Shown here piece by piece: positions 8,967 to 17,088 of a stretch of 64,000 nt of DNA. The stretch lies in contig CAKUZW010000005.1 in the NCBI GenBank assembly GCA_934718135.1, forward strand, positions 1 through 64,000. The letters are read 5' to 3'. The first letter of the stretch is position 1. Each line of letters starts with the position of its first letter. Origin of the DNA: an uncultured Candidatus Melainabacteria bacterium (lineage in GTDB: Bacteria; Cyanobacteriota; Vampirovibrionia; Gastranaerophilales; Gastranaerophilaceae). The notes beneath the pieces are model-generated. The model did not search any database. It saw only the letters and a program-made list of their open reading frames with translations, and had not been told where the DNA came from. Both the position numbers and the translations under genes were made by a program.

Positions 8967-9000
8967 AAAGGCTAAGGAATGTAAAATTTCTTAGCCTTTT
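8967..9000 (+). terminator. Terminator after the phosphohexomutase gene
   Basis: AAAGGCTAAG and CTTAGCCTTT form a 10-bp stem ending in a T-rich stretch, 20 bases after the stop codon. Confidence 0.75.
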
Positions 9001-9061
9001 AATAGCAAAAAATATTTTTACAAGTTTTATTTGATTTGGAAAAATATAAGAGGATTATATT

Positions 9062-9625
9062 ATGGAAATTTATACAAATACCCCACAGACCACTTTTGGA
9101 ATGGCATTTAAAAATCCAAAAGGAAGAGATTTAAAGAAGATGAACGCTTATTTTCGCCGTGAATGTGCTGATACTTTAATGCATAAAATGGCGTTTAAGA
9201 GATTTAAGCATTCACAAAGCAAACTAAAATATGTAGATATTTTTTTCAGACCGGGTTATAAACAAGGAATGGTGCAGGCTAACGATGCCTTTATTGTTTC
9301 TCCAAAGAAAGGTGTTTGGGGAGGTTCGGTAGAAGTTCCTTGTGCCCCTCAGCAATATGGTGCTGAATCTCAGTTGGATAGAATTTTTTTATATCATGAA
9401 GAAGAACATAAACGTTTTTTAGAAACTCATCCCGCATTTAGAAATCATAAAGTTTTGAAATCCATAAGTTTTATAACATATACGCTTAAAGATTCTTTTA
9501 GTTTGGCTGTAGCATTGCTTGCTCGCCCAAATGAATTGTTGCCGAATTCTTTAAGACAAGCAGGTTTAGTTGCTAAAAAAATGAATAAAGAATATAAAAT
9601 TTTAAAAAATAATGGTGTAATTTAG
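9062..9625 (+). CDS. Lineage-type protein with N-terminal TFG motif
   Basis: This is a 187-residue protein of unknown function. It starts MEIYTNTPQTTFGMAFKNP, a short disordered head with a TFG motif that also occurs, as SFG or TFG, in the products at 9647 and 31092. A central segment contains YHEEEHKRFLETH near 115-128; the H-x-x-E-H pattern is worth noting but is not enough to call a peptidase. No signal peptide or membrane helix is seen. The SD is aagag or gagg in aagaggattatatt before the ATG. It lies 21 bases upstream of a similarly built gene, probably in one transcript. Confidence 0.7.
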   Translation: MEIYTNTPQTTFGMAFKNPKGRDLKKMNAYFRRECADTLMHKMAFKRFKHSQSKLKYVDIFFRPGYKQGMVQANDAFIVSPKKGVWGGSVEVPCAPQQYGAESQLDRIFLYHEEEHKRFLETHPAFRNHKVLKSISFITYTLKDSFSLAVALLARPNELLPNSLRQAGLVAKKMNKEYKILKNNGVI

Positions 9626-9646
9626 AAAATCAGAAAGGATATATGG

Positions 9647-10195
9647 ATGGAAATTAGAAATAATACATCTTCCCCAAGTTTTGGTACTTTTGTAAAGCCA
9701 AAAGACATGGATAAACTAACACATTATCTGACTACAAAAGGTCGCAGCAGTGATGTTGTTTATAGTATAAGAAATGTGGTTGATAAACAGGCAAGGAACA
9801 AACACTTTGACTTAGAATTTGTAGATACTGATAATTCATTTAGAGTGGTTGCCGTTAGTGAGGAAGCGAAGAAACTATATGCACCGGATAAACAAGTAAA
9901 AGTTTTTCCTGTAAAAGGGAATTATCAACCTTCTCCATTAGATGCTACAATTCAAAAAATAAGACAAAGACGTGAAGATTTAATTCAAAAAAATGCTTCT
10001 CCTTTCAGGATGTTTTTGAATAAAATTCAAACAAAAGTTGAATTAACTTTGCAAAAATTTGAGTCGCACAGTTTTCACCTTGAAGATTTGCTTCCTGCAA
10101 ATTTGAGGGAAGCTTCAAAATATGCAACAAAAATGTCTGATTCAGTTGAAAAAAGAATTAATACCCGAAATACAATTGAAAGTTTTTTTTCCTAA
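9647..10195 (+). CDS. Lineage-type protein with N-terminal SFG motif
   Basis: This 182-residue product of unknown function begins MEIRNNTSSPSFGTFVKPK. Both its head and its tail (LLPANLREASKYATKM) match the upstream protein's ends (LLPNSLRQAGLVAKKM), so the two are diverged paralogues. The middle is mixed alpha/beta with many lysines and no recognised motif. An aagga SD lies 8 bases before the ATG. The gene ends about 125 bases before the S10 promoter. Confidence 0.7.
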   Translation: MEIRNNTSSPSFGTFVKPKDMDKLTHYLTTKGRSSDVVYSIRNVVDKQARNKHFDLEFVDTDNSFRVVAVSEEAKKLYAPDKQVKVFPVKGNYQPSPLDATIQKIRQRREDLIQKNASPFRMFLNKIQTKVELTLQKFESHSFHLEDLLPANLREASKYATKMSDSVEKRINTRNTIESFFS

Positions 10196-10320
10196 AGAAG
10201 ATATTGGTAAAAATGTTTCCGAAATGGAAGTCTAAAATTTTATAAGGATGAAGAAAAAATAACAAAATTTTTCTCACAAAACTCGTTGTTACAAAACTAA
10301 ACAAACATGGAAAACCACAG

Positions 10321-10349
10321 TTGACACGGTGTTTTGTTTATCCTAAGAT
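10321..10349 (+). promoter_or_regulatory. Promoter of the S10 ribosomal protein operon
   Basis: TTGACA at 10321-10326 and TAAGAT at 10344-10349 are separated by 17 bases, close to the sigma-70 consensus. Transcription would start near 10356, giving an untranslated leader of about 138 bases before rpsJ. Confidence 0.85.
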
Positions 10350-10355
10350 ATATAT

Positions 10356-10493
10356 GCTTGAAGTATAGTGGTAAAATATCCGAAATATTTTAAATAGCGA
10401 ACTTCAGGGGTGGAAAATAAGACTAGACTTTGTAAAGCAGGGTTTAGGATGAAATCCACAAAGTAGTACATAGAAAAAGAAAAAGGAATGCAA
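10356..10493 (+). promoter_or_regulatory. 5' leader of the S10 operon
   Basis: This is the untranslated leader between the promoter and rpsJ. The halves gactttgtaaagca and ggatgaaatccacaaagt contain complementary blocks (actttgt/acaaagt; ggat/atcc), so a stem of moderate length can form. Ribosomal protein leaders are commonly autoregulatory. Which protein would bind here is unknown. Confidence 0.45.
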
Positions 10494-10811
10494 ATGGCAA
10501 GTAGCACTAAGAAAAACAGAATCAGAGTTTGTTTGAAAGCTTATGATCACAAACTAATTGATGTATCTGCTGAAAAAATCGTAGAAACAGCAAAAAGAAC
10601 AGACGCTAAAGTAGCTGGGCCTATTCCTTTACCTACAAAAAGACGTATATATTGCGTTTTGAGATCACCACACGTAGATAAAAAATCTCGTGAACATTTT
10701 GAAATGAGAACTCACAAACGTATTATTGATATATACGAACCAACTCAACAGACAATGGAAGAGTTACGTAGATTAGATTTACCGGCTGGAGTAGATATCG
10801 AAGCAAGATAG
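10494..10811 (+). CDS. rpsJ: 30S ribosomal protein S10
   Basis: S10 is a 30S head protein and also NusB's partner in antitermination. The start at 10494 (MASSTKKNRIRVCLKAYDH) is preferred over the ATG six bases earlier because it leaves seven bases after the AAGG ribosome-binding site. The product is 105 residues, the usual size. The typical loop PLPTKRRIYCVLRSPHVDKKSREHF appears mid-protein. It is the first gene of the S10 cluster. Confidence 0.95.
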   Translation: MASSTKKNRIRVCLKAYDHKLIDVSAEKIVETAKRTDAKVAGPIPLPTKRRIYCVLRSPHVDKKSREHFEMRTHKRIIDIYEPTQQTMEELRRLDLPAGVDIEAR

Positions 10812-11012
10812 TTTGCTAAGATTCCGGTCTTTGTGAAAATTGAATAAGCATTATGCATAATAATGTGATCTACTACATACCTTCGAGGTATGGAAGGTGA
10901 AAGTCCTTCAAGAGGTAAAGAACAGTAGCAAGTAGCGCTCGCAAGAGAAAATGCAAATTCGGTCAAGTCAGTTAATTTGACAACAGGCATGGGTTTGCTA
11001 GAAAGGTAAAAT
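10812..11012 (+). promoter_or_regulatory. Long structured spacer between rpsJ and rplC
   Basis: This 201-base spacer is in a place where cluster genes usually nearly touch. It contains hairpins CATACCT/AGGTATG around TCG (near 10876-10892), GAAGG/CCTTC around tgaaagt, and GTCAA/TTGAC near the end. It may be an autoregulatory leader for rplC or a processing site. No promoter of good quality is seen inside it. Confidence 0.45.
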
Positions 11013-11648
11013 ATGACACTAGGTGTAATAGGAAAAAAAGTTGGAATGACTCAGATCTTTGACGAACAAGGTTTGGCTATCCCTGTAACTGTTATTAAAG
11101 TTGACGAAACTGTTGTAACTCAAGTTAAAACAGTTGAAACTGACGGTTATAATGCAATTCAAGTAGGCACAGTTGCAGCTAAAGAAAAACACTTGACAAA
11201 AGCCCAATTAGGTCATTTCAAGAAAAATAACTTATCAAACTACAGACATCTTCAAGAATTCAGAGTAGAAAACCCTCAAGATTACAAAGTAGGTGATAAG
11301 GTTGAACTTTCAGTATTAGAAAATGTTGAAAAAGTTGACGTAACAGGTAAATCAATAGGTAAAGGTTTCCAAGGTACAGTAAAAAGATGGAACTTTGGAA
11401 GAGGACCTATGGCTCACGGTTCTAAAAACCACAGAGAACCTGGTTCAATCGGTGCAGGTACAACTCCTAGCCGTGTTATCAAAGGTAAAAGAATGGCTGG
11501 TAACATGGGTAACGAAAGAGTTACTATTACTAAATTGAAATTAGTTAAAGTTGATTCAGCTAATGGTTTAGTTTTAGTAAAAGGATCAGTTCCTGGATGC
11601 GAAGGAAGATTAGTAACAATCGTTCCTACAAGAACTAAATGGAACTAA
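11013..11648 (+). CDS. rplC: 50S ribosomal protein L3
   Basis: L3 is an early-assembly 50S protein that reaches the peptidyl-transferase centre. The 211-residue product starts MTLGVIGKKVGMTQIFDEQG and holds the conserved RWNFGRGPMAHGSKNHREPGS and GKRMAGNMGNERVT segments of the central extension. AAAGG lies 8 bases before the ATG. Confidence 0.97.
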   Translation: MTLGVIGKKVGMTQIFDEQGLAIPVTVIKVDETVVTQVKTVETDGYNAIQVGTVAAKEKHLTKAQLGHFKKNNLSNYRHLQEFRVENPQDYKVGDKVELSVLENVEKVDVTGKSIGKGFQGTVKRWNFGRGPMAHGSKNHREPGSIGAGTTPSRVIKGKRMAGNMGNERVTITKLKLVKVDSANGLVLVKGSVPGCEGRLVTIVPTRTKWN

Positions 11649-11769
11649 CATATTGTTAAATCCAGACAAGGACAAGTCATTGAAAACCGGCTGGTCTTGC
11701 CAAATAAAGCAATAAGCAAGCGGTAAGCAGTCTTAAACGGAAGAACAGTTAAATTAAAGGAAAAACAAA
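11649..11769 (+). promoter_or_regulatory. Structured spacer between rplC and rplD
   Basis: This is a 121-base spacer. AGACAAGGACAAG can pair with the later CTTGCC and GGTCTT stretches around the centre aaaaccggctggt, so a hairpin is likely. It belongs to the series of long spacers in this operon. Confidence 0.35.
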
Positions 11770-12396
11770 ATGTCAAAAGAAATATTAAGTACAAATGGAG
11801 AAAAATTAGGCGAAATCACATTAGAAAAAAGTGTTTTCGGTGTTGAACCTAATTTACATGTAATGCACTTAGCATTGAGAAGACAATTAAACAATGCACG
11901 TCAAGGCAACGCTTGTGCTAAAACAAGAGCAGAAGTTGCAGGTGGTGGAAGAAAACCTTGGAAACAAAAAGGAACAGGTAGAGCTAGAGCTGGTTCACTT
12001 CGTTCACCATTGTTTGCAGGTGGTGGTGTAATCTTTGGACCAAAACCAAGAAGTTACGCTTTCAACATGCCTCAAAAAGCAAGACAATTAGCTTTGAAAT
12101 CAGCTTTGTCTGCTAGAGAAGCTCAAATTGTTGTAGTTAAAGATTTCTCAACAATTGCTGAACCAAAAACAAAATTAATGGTTAGTGCATTGAAATCTCT
12201 AAACGTAAACGGAAAAGTTTTAATCGTTGCAAATACTAAAGCTGATGAAAATAAAAACTTAGAATTATCAGCTAGAAATATTCCAAGCGTAAAACTTTTA
12301 TTACCTACAAACTTAAATGTGAAAGATTTATTGGAAGCTGATTTTGTTGTTATGACTGAATCTGCTGTAAATGAAATTACAGAAAGGTTACAATAA
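11770..12396 (+). CDS. rplD: 50S ribosomal protein L4
   Basis: L4 binds 23S domain I and lines the exit tunnel. In many bacteria it represses its own S10 operon. The 208 residues contain the tunnel-loop region TRAEVAGGGRKPWKQKGTGR and the GSLRSPLFAGGGVIFGPKPR segment. The stop codon overlaps the rplW start (TAATG), indicating translational coupling. Confidence 0.97.
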   Translation: MSKEILSTNGEKLGEITLEKSVFGVEPNLHVMHLALRRQLNNARQGNACAKTRAEVAGGGRKPWKQKGTGRARAGSLRSPLFAGGGVIFGPKPRSYAFNMPQKARQLALKSALSAREAQIVVVKDFSTIAEPKTKLMVSALKSLNVNGKVLIVANTKADENKNLELSARNIPSVKLLLPTNLNVKDLLEADFVVMTESAVNEITERLQ

Positions 12397-12692
12397 TGAG
12401 TAAAGAAACAGAAAGACTATACGACGTAATTAAAAAATCATTAATTACAGAAAAATCAGTGGCAGCAACAGAAAATGCACAATATACTTTCGAAGTAAAA
12501 AAAGATGCAACAAAAGTTGAAATTGCTAAAGCTGTTGAATTAGCTTTTCCGGGAAGAAAAGTTAAAAAAGTAAGAACAGTTTATATGCCATCTCACGAAA
12601 AGAGAATGGGTTATAAATTTGGAAGAACAGATTCATCTAAAAAAGCTATCGTTACAATCGAAGGCGAACCAATTGAATTTGTTGGAGTTTAA
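12396..12692 (+). CDS. rplW: 50S ribosomal protein L23
   Basis: L23 sits at the tunnel exit and docks trigger factor and SRP. The 98 residues include SLITEKSVAATENAQYTFEV and a basic loop KVKKVRTVYMPSHEKRMGYK. Its ATG shares a base with the rplD stop. An AAAGG lies upstream within rplD. Confidence 0.95.
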   Translation: MSKETERLYDVIKKSLITEKSVAATENAQYTFEVKKDATKVEIAKAVELAFPGRKVKKVRTVYMPSHEKRMGYKFGRTDSSKKAIVTIEGEPIEFVGV

Positions 12693-12772
12693 TTTAAGTT
12701 AAACTCAGGAAAGGGGCGGTTAGGCACAAGTCCCTAAAGAATTACAAAGCCAGTAAAAGGAGAAAAAATAAA

Positions 12773-13606
12773 ATGGCAATCAGAAAAATTAATCCGACAT
12801 CTCCGGGACAAAGAGGTATGACAAAAAGTGATTACCAAGAAATCACAACATCAACTCCTGAAAAATCATTGTTAAAATCATTGAATAAAACAGCAGGAAG
12901 AAATAATACAGGTAGAATTACATGTCGTCACAAAGGCGGCGGTGTAAAAAGAACTTACCGTGTAATTGATTTCAAAAGAGAAAAATTCGGCGTACCTGCA
13001 ACAGTTAAAACTATTGAATACGATCCGAACAGAAACGTAAGAATTTCACTATGCTTCTATGCAGATGGTGAAAAAAGATACATTCTAACTCCGGAAGGAT
13101 TGAATGTAGGCGATACAATCGTAAGTGGTCCTGAAGCTCCTGTTCAAACAGGTAATGCACTTCCACTTGAACTAATTCCGTTAGGTACAATCGTTCACAA
13201 TATTGAATTGAACCCTGGTCGTGGCGGAGTTATGGTTAGAGCAGCAGGTAATGCAGCTCAAGTTATGGCTAAAGAAGGTAACTATGTAACAATCAAACTT
13301 CCATCATCAGAAATGAGAATGGTAAGAAAAGAATGTATGGCTACAATCGGTATGTTAGGTAATTCAGAATTCAAAAACCTTTCAATCGGTAAAGCAGGTA
13401 GAAAACGTTACTTAGGTATCAGACCAACAGTACGTGGTGTAACAATGAACCCTTGCGATCACCCACACGGTGGTGGTGAAGGTAAAACAGGTCCTGGTGG
13501 AAACCCTAAAACACCTTGGGGTAAACCGGCTCTAGGTTACAAAACTCGTAAAAAAGGCAAAGCTTCAGATAAACTAATTGTTAGAAGAAGAAAAAAATCT
13601 AGATAA
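12773..13606 (+). CDS. rplB: 50S ribosomal protein L2
   Basis: L2 is needed for subunit joining and peptidyl transfer. The product is 277 residues, the family length. It contains the TGRITCRHKGGGVKRTYRVIDF N-terminal segment and the conserved MNPCDHPHGGGEGKTGPG loop with the key histidine. A strong aaaaggagaaa ribosome-binding site precedes the start. An 80-base spacer with a ggacttgtgc-like complement separates it from rplW. Confidence 0.97.
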   Translation: MAIRKINPTSPGQRGMTKSDYQEITTSTPEKSLLKSLNKTAGRNNTGRITCRHKGGGVKRTYRVIDFKREKFGVPATVKTIEYDPNRNVRISLCFYADGEKRYILTPEGLNVGDTIVSGPEAPVQTGNALPLELIPLGTIVHNIELNPGRGGVMVRAAGNAAQVMAKEGNYVTIKLPSSEMRMVRKECMATIGMLGNSEFKNLSIGKAGRKRYLGIRPTVRGVTMNPCDHPHGGGEGKTGPGGNPKTPWGKPALGYKTRKKGKASDKLIVRRRKKSR

Positions 13607-13616
13607 TTCAAGGTAA

Positions 13617-13649
13617 AGGAGAAAAAGTAATTAACTTTACTTTTCTCCT
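13617..13649 (+). promoter_or_regulatory. Hairpin mimicking the rpsS ribosome-binding site
   Basis: AGGAGAAAA and GTAA on the left pair with TTAC and TTTTCTCCT on the right (13 bp with one bulged A). The right arm is also complementary to AGGAGAAA at 13672-13679, the real ribosome-binding site of rpsS, so two exclusive pairings are possible. This could tune S19 translation. Confidence 0.5.
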
Positions 13650-13682
13650 CACCAAAACACAAAAAAGTAAAAGGAGAAATAA

Positions 13683-13964
13683 ATGGCACGTTCATTAAAA
13701 AAAGGTGCATATGTAGAAGAAGCTCTACAAAAGAAAATAGACAAAATGAATGCTAACTCTGAAAAGAAAGTTATCAAAACTTGGTCAAGAGCATCAATGA
13801 TTGTACCTGATATGTTAAACCATACAATTGCTGTTCACAACGGTAAAACTCACGTACCTGTTTATATTACAGAACAAATGGTTGGACACAAATTAGGCGA
13901 ATTCGCTCCAACAAGACTTTTCAAAGGTCATGCAGGATCAGATAAAACTGCAAAAAGAGGTTAG
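13683..13964 (+). CDS. rpsS: 30S ribosomal protein S19
   Basis: S19 is a 30S head protein next to S13. The 93 residues begin MARSLKKGAYVEEALQKKI and include the hallmark TWSRASMIVPDMLNHTIAVHNGK and HKLGEFAPTRLFKGHAG segments. A consensus aaaggag lies upstream. It comes after the hairpin at 13617-13649. Confidence 0.97.
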   Translation: MARSLKKGAYVEEALQKKIDKMNANSEKKVIKTWSRASMIVPDMLNHTIAVHNGKTHVPVYITEQMVGHKLGEFAPTRLFKGHAGSDKTAKRG

Positions 13965-14011
13965 TACAAATAATCCAAAGTGATATTTATATTAAATAAA
14001 GGATAATAAAA

Positions 14012-14350
14012 ATGGAAGCAAAAGCAAAACAAACAGACATAAAGATGACAGCAAGAAAACTTCGCAGAGTAATCAACGAAGTAAGAGGTAAAGCTGTTAT
14101 TGAAGCTCAAGATATGTTACGTTTTATGCCTTATTTTGCGGCAAGAGTAGTTGAAAAGAACTTGAAAGCTGCTGTTGCAAACGCTCGTGAACAATATGGC
14201 GTAGCTCCAGAATCATTAAAGATTTCACAAATCTTTGCTGACGAAAGTGTTACATACAAACGTGCAAGAACAAGAGCTCAAGGTCGTATGTATTCAAGAA
14301 TGAAACGTACATCACACCTTACATTAGTAGTTAGTGATACAACAAAATAG
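14012..14350 (+). CDS. rplV: 50S ribosomal protein L22
   Basis: L22 contacts all 23S domains and lines the exit tunnel with a beta hairpin. The 112 residues include ARKLRRVINEVRGKAVIEAQ and the hairpin tip region YKRARTRAQGRMYSRMKRTSH. It is followed 12 bases later by rpsC. Confidence 0.96.
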   Translation: MEAKAKQTDIKMTARKLRRVINEVRGKAVIEAQDMLRFMPYFAARVVEKNLKAAVANAREQYGVAPESLKISQIFADESVTYKRARTRAQGRMYSRMKRTSHLTLVVSDTTK

Positions 14351-14362
14351 GAAAGTAATAAA

Positions 14363-15097
14363 ATGGGACAAAAAACACATCCAACCGGATTTAGAGTAGG
14401 AATAATCCAAGACTGGGCAAGCACCTGGTATGCAAAATGGAAAGACTACAAAACATTCGTAGCAGAAGATGCTAAAATTAGAAAATTCGTTAAGAAAAAA
14501 CTATACGCTGCTGGTGTATCAAGAATTTTGATCGCTAGAAAAGCACAAAATACAACAATCACAGTTGTAACAGCAAAACCTGGTATAGTTGTTGGTCGTG
14601 GCGGACAAGGTATTGATGAACTTCGTCAAGAAGTAACAAAATACATTGGCAAACCTGTTATCATCAACGTTGTAGAAGTAGCAAGAATTGATGCTGATGC
14701 ACAATTAGTATCAGAAGCTATTGCTCAACAGCTTGAAAAACGTATCGCGTTCAGACGTGCTATGAAACAAGCAATGCAAAGAACAATGAGATCAGGCGTT
14801 CAAGGTATCAAAGTTATGGTATCAGGACGTTTGGGTGGTGCTGAAATCGCTCGTTCAGAATGGGCTAAAGAAGGAAGAATTCCTCTTCAAACTCTTAGAG
14901 CTGACGTAGATTACGGTTTCGCAGAAGCTGATACAATTATGGGTAAAATCGGTGTAAAAGTTTGGATTTTCAAAGGTAACTTAATGCCGGGTGAAAAAGC
15001 AGACCAAAACATCAAATTAAAAAGCGGCAAGGACGAAAAAGGTTCTAGACGCCCAAGACGTAGCAGAAATGTTGAATCAACATCAGATGCAAAGTAA
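14363..15097 (+). CDS. rpsC: 30S ribosomal protein S3
   Basis: S3 helps form the mRNA entry channel. The 244 residues contain the KH domain with the GXXG-type loop GRGGQGIDELRQEV near 74-87 and the C-terminal signature GRLGGAEIARSEWAKEGRIPLQT. A basic tail (GSRRPRRSRN) extends the C-terminus. The start MGQKTHPTGFRVG is canonical. Confidence 0.97.
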   Translation: MGQKTHPTGFRVGIIQDWASTWYAKWKDYKTFVAEDAKIRKFVKKKLYAAGVSRILIARKAQNTTITVVTAKPGIVVGRGGQGIDELRQEVTKYIGKPVIINVVEVARIDADAQLVSEAIAQQLEKRIAFRRAMKQAMQRTMRSGVQGIKVMVSGRLGGAEIARSEWAKEGRIPLQTLRADVDYGFAEADTIMGKIGVKVWIFKGNLMPGEKADQNIKLKSGKDEKGSRRPRRSRNVESTSDAK

Positions 15098-15125
15098 GGT
15101 ATAAAAATAATAGGAGCAAAATATA

Positions 15126-15548
15126 ATGTTACAGCCTAAAAAGACTAAATACCGCAAAATGATGAAAGGCAGAATGAAAGGTACTGAAACAAGAGGTACA
15201 AAACTTGAATTCGGTCAATACGCTCTTCAAGCATTAGAGCCAGGTTGGATTACCAGCCGTCAAATCGAGGCAGCACGTCGTGCAATGACTCGTGAAATCA
15301 AACGTGGCGGTAACGTTTGGATTAAAATATTCCCAGATAAACCGATTACTGCAAAACCTGCTGAAACTCGTATGGGTTCAGGTAAGGGTAACGTAGAATA
15401 CTGGGTAGCAGTTGTAAAACCAAACAGAATTCTATTTGAATTAGATTACTTCGATAGAAGTGTTGCAGTTAATGCATTAGAATTAGCAGCTCAAAAACTT
15501 CCAATCAAAGTAAAAATTGTTGAACAACCAAGAGAACAAGCAAAATAA
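15126..15548 (+). CDS. rplP: 50S ribosomal protein L16
   Basis: L16 organises the A-site tRNA region of the 50S subunit. The 140 residues show the conserved start MLQPKKTKYRKMMKGRMKG, WITSRQIEAARRAMTREIKR, and the ETRMGSGKGNVEYWVAVVKP signature. The gene lies 28 bases after rpsC. Confidence 0.97.
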   Translation: MLQPKKTKYRKMMKGRMKGTETRGTKLEFGQYALQALEPGWITSRQIEAARRAMTREIKRGGNVWIKIFPDKPITAKPAETRMGSGKGNVEYWVAVVKPNRILFELDYFDRSVAVNALELAAQKLPIKVKIVEQPREQAK

Positions 15549-15622
15549 GTTAACCCGCCTTATCGAGAGGGAAACCCAAGGTCGGTATAAGGTGAGTAAA
15601 CAAGATAAAGGAAAAAATAAAA
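15549..15622 (+). promoter_or_regulatory. Structured spacer before rpmC
   Basis: This is a 74-base spacer. CCTTAT pairs with ATAAGG across an inner gagagGGaaaCCcaag element, giving a two-level hairpin that ends shortly before the ribosome-binding site. Confidence 0.4.
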
Positions 15623-15820
15623 ATGAAATTAAGTGAAATGCGTGAAAAAACAGTAGATGAGTTACAAAGTGCTATTGTTGATTGGAAAAAGCAATTATTG
15701 GAATCAAGATTGCAATTATCTACTCACAAATTAGAAAATACAGCAATTATTTCTAAAACTAAGAAACTTATCGCTCAAGCAAAAACAGTAATAACAGAAA
15801 AAGAGGTACCAAATGCCTAA
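15623..15820 (+). CDS. rpmC: 50S ribosomal protein L29
   Basis: L29 lies by the exit tunnel next to L23. It is 65 residues, a helical pair starting MKLSEMREKTVDELQSAIVDW and including QLSTHKLENTAIISKTKKLIAQ. Its end overlaps the start of rpsQ by 8 bases, so the two are translationally coupled. Confidence 0.95.
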   Translation: MKLSEMREKTVDELQSAIVDWKKQLLESRLQLSTHKLENTAIISKTKKLIAQAKTVITEKEVPNA

Positions 15821-16058
15821 GAAAGAAAAACAAGGAATTGTAGTTAGTAACAAAATGGACAAAACTGTTGTTGTAAAAGTTGCTGATTATGAACCACATC
15901 CAAGATACAAAAAAATCATGGAATCTAATAAACACTATAAAGCACATGATGCTCAAAACGTATGTAACGAAGGTGATATTGTTAGAATCGTTGAATCTAA
16001 ACCAATGTCAGCCGACAAACGTTGGACAGTAGCAGAAGTAGTTGAAAAAGCTAGATAG
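15813..16058 (+). CDS. rpsQ: 30S ribosomal protein S17
   Basis: S17 is a primary 16S binder with an OB-fold. The 81 residues include GIVVSNKMDKTVVVKVADYEPHPRYKKIM and GDIVRIVESKPMSADKRW, both typical. Its ribosome-binding site (agaggt) lies within the end of rpmC. Confidence 0.96.
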   Translation: MPKKEKQGIVVSNKMDKTVVVKVADYEPHPRYKKIMESNKHYKAHDAQNVCNEGDIVRIVESKPMSADKRWTVAEVVEKAR

Positions 16059-16196
16059 TGAAAAAGTGTAACGATAAGTTGCACCGGATTAAAAAAATAG
16101 CAAAAAATAATATTTTTAATCCTTATAAATCACAAATGCAACATTACCATTAGAGTAATGAGAGGCAAAAGTAGTAGATACTAAAAGGAAAGAAAA
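16059..16196 (+). promoter_or_regulatory. Structured spacer between rpsQ and rplN
   Basis: This 138-base spacer can form a long hairpin. GTTGCA near 16078 pairs with TGCAAC near 16137, and inside it GGATTAAAAA pairs with TTTTTAATCC around an A-rich loop. It may be a regulatory or processing structure. Confidence 0.45.
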
Positions 16197-16565
16197 ATGA
16201 TACAACAAGAAACAAGATTAGAAGTAGCAGATAACACAGGTGCAAAACAATTGTTATGTATCCGTGTTATGGGAAGCTCAAATAAAAAATTTGCAGCAGT
16301 AGGCGATGAAATCGTAGCTTCTGTAAAAGATGCGACTCCAAATATGGCTGTGAAAAAAGGTGAAGTTGTACGTGCAGTTGTAGTAAGAACTAAAGCAGAT
16401 ATCAAACGTAATGACGGTTCAGTTATCAGATTTGATGAAAATGCCGCAGTTATTATTAACAAAGACGGCAATCCAAGAGGTACACGTGTTTTCGGACCAG
16501 TTGCTCGTGAATTAAGAGACAAAGGTTATATGAAAATCGTTTCTCTTGCACCGGAAGTAATTTAG
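16197..16565 (+). CDS. rplN: 50S ribosomal protein L14
   Basis: L14 sits at the subunit interface and contacts L19. The 122 residues start MIQQETRLEVADNTGAKQLLCIRV and hold the signature AVVVRTKADIKRNDGSVIRFDENA. The size and ending (YMKIVSLAPEVI) are canonical. Confidence 0.97.
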   Translation: MIQQETRLEVADNTGAKQLLCIRVMGSSNKKFAAVGDEIVASVKDATPNMAVKKGEVVRAVVVRTKADIKRNDGSVIRFDENAAVIINKDGNPRGTRVFGPVARELRDKGYMKIVSLAPEVI

Positions 16566-16701
16566 TTCTTTGCGGAGCTAAATTCTCCCGAAAACGAGTT
16601 TTTCGGGAAACCCTCCCGGGGGTGAATCGAAAAACCTAACGGGACTAGCATGTAATAGGCCGATGCGGTCAGTCCATGAAAGACATAATCAGGAGAAAAA
16701 A
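16566..16701 (+). promoter_or_regulatory. GC-rich structured spacer between rplN and rplX
   Basis: This 136-base spacer is much richer in G and C than its surroundings. CCCGAAAA pairs with TTTTCGGG around cgagt, CCC/GGG runs follow, and GGACT pairs with AGTCC near the end. It is the most strongly structured of the operon's spacers and ends at the rplX ribosome-binding site. Confidence 0.5.
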
Positions 16702-17040
16702 ATGACAAACAAAGATAAAAAGAATTTGCATGTAAAAACTAGCGACAGAGTCGTAGTTATTGCAGGTAAAGATAAAGGAAAAATCGGTAACATCAAGAAA
16801 GTTGACACTGAAAAAGGTAAAGTTATCGTAGAAGGTGCTAACATGGTTACTAAGGCTCAAAAGCCTCAACCTGCTGCCGGTATCCAAGGTGGACTTATCA
16901 AACTTGAAGCTCCAGTAGATTCTTCAAATGTTATGATTATTTGTCCGGCTTGTGAAAAAGCAACAAGAGTAGAAATGAAAGTTATCGACGGTAAAAAAGT
17001 TCGTGTTTGCAAAAAATGCGGTGAACAACTAGATGCTTAA
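16702..17040 (+). CDS. rplX: 50S ribosomal protein L24
   Basis: L24 initiates 50S assembly. The start at 16702 (MTNKDKKNLHVKTSDRVVVI) is chosen because AGGAG lies six bases before it; an upstream in-frame ATG at 16663 would add non-conserved residues. The 112-residue product holds the KOW motif VVVIAGKDKGKIGNIKKV and a C-terminal zinc site (CPAC and CKKC), as in many bacterial L24 proteins. Confidence 0.95.
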   Translation: MTNKDKKNLHVKTSDRVVVIAGKDKGKIGNIKKVDTEKGKVIVEGANMVTKAQKPQPAAGIQGGLIKLEAPVDSSNVMIICPACEKATRVEMKVIDGKKVRVCKKCGEQLDA

Positions 17041-17088
17041 TGTGTAATTTAGTTACGACATTAATACCAATAGTAAAGGAAAAGAAAA

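Noticed and set aside
10812..11012. Possible group II intron or other ribozyme in the rpsJ-rplC spacer
   Set aside because: Some words (ggtgaaagtcc) recall intron ends, but the segment is only 201 bases and shows no domain V or reverse transcriptase.
16059..16196. Separate promoter inside the rpsQ-rplN spacer
   Set aside because: The AT-rich hairpin contains TATAAA-like words but no -35 partner at proper spacing.
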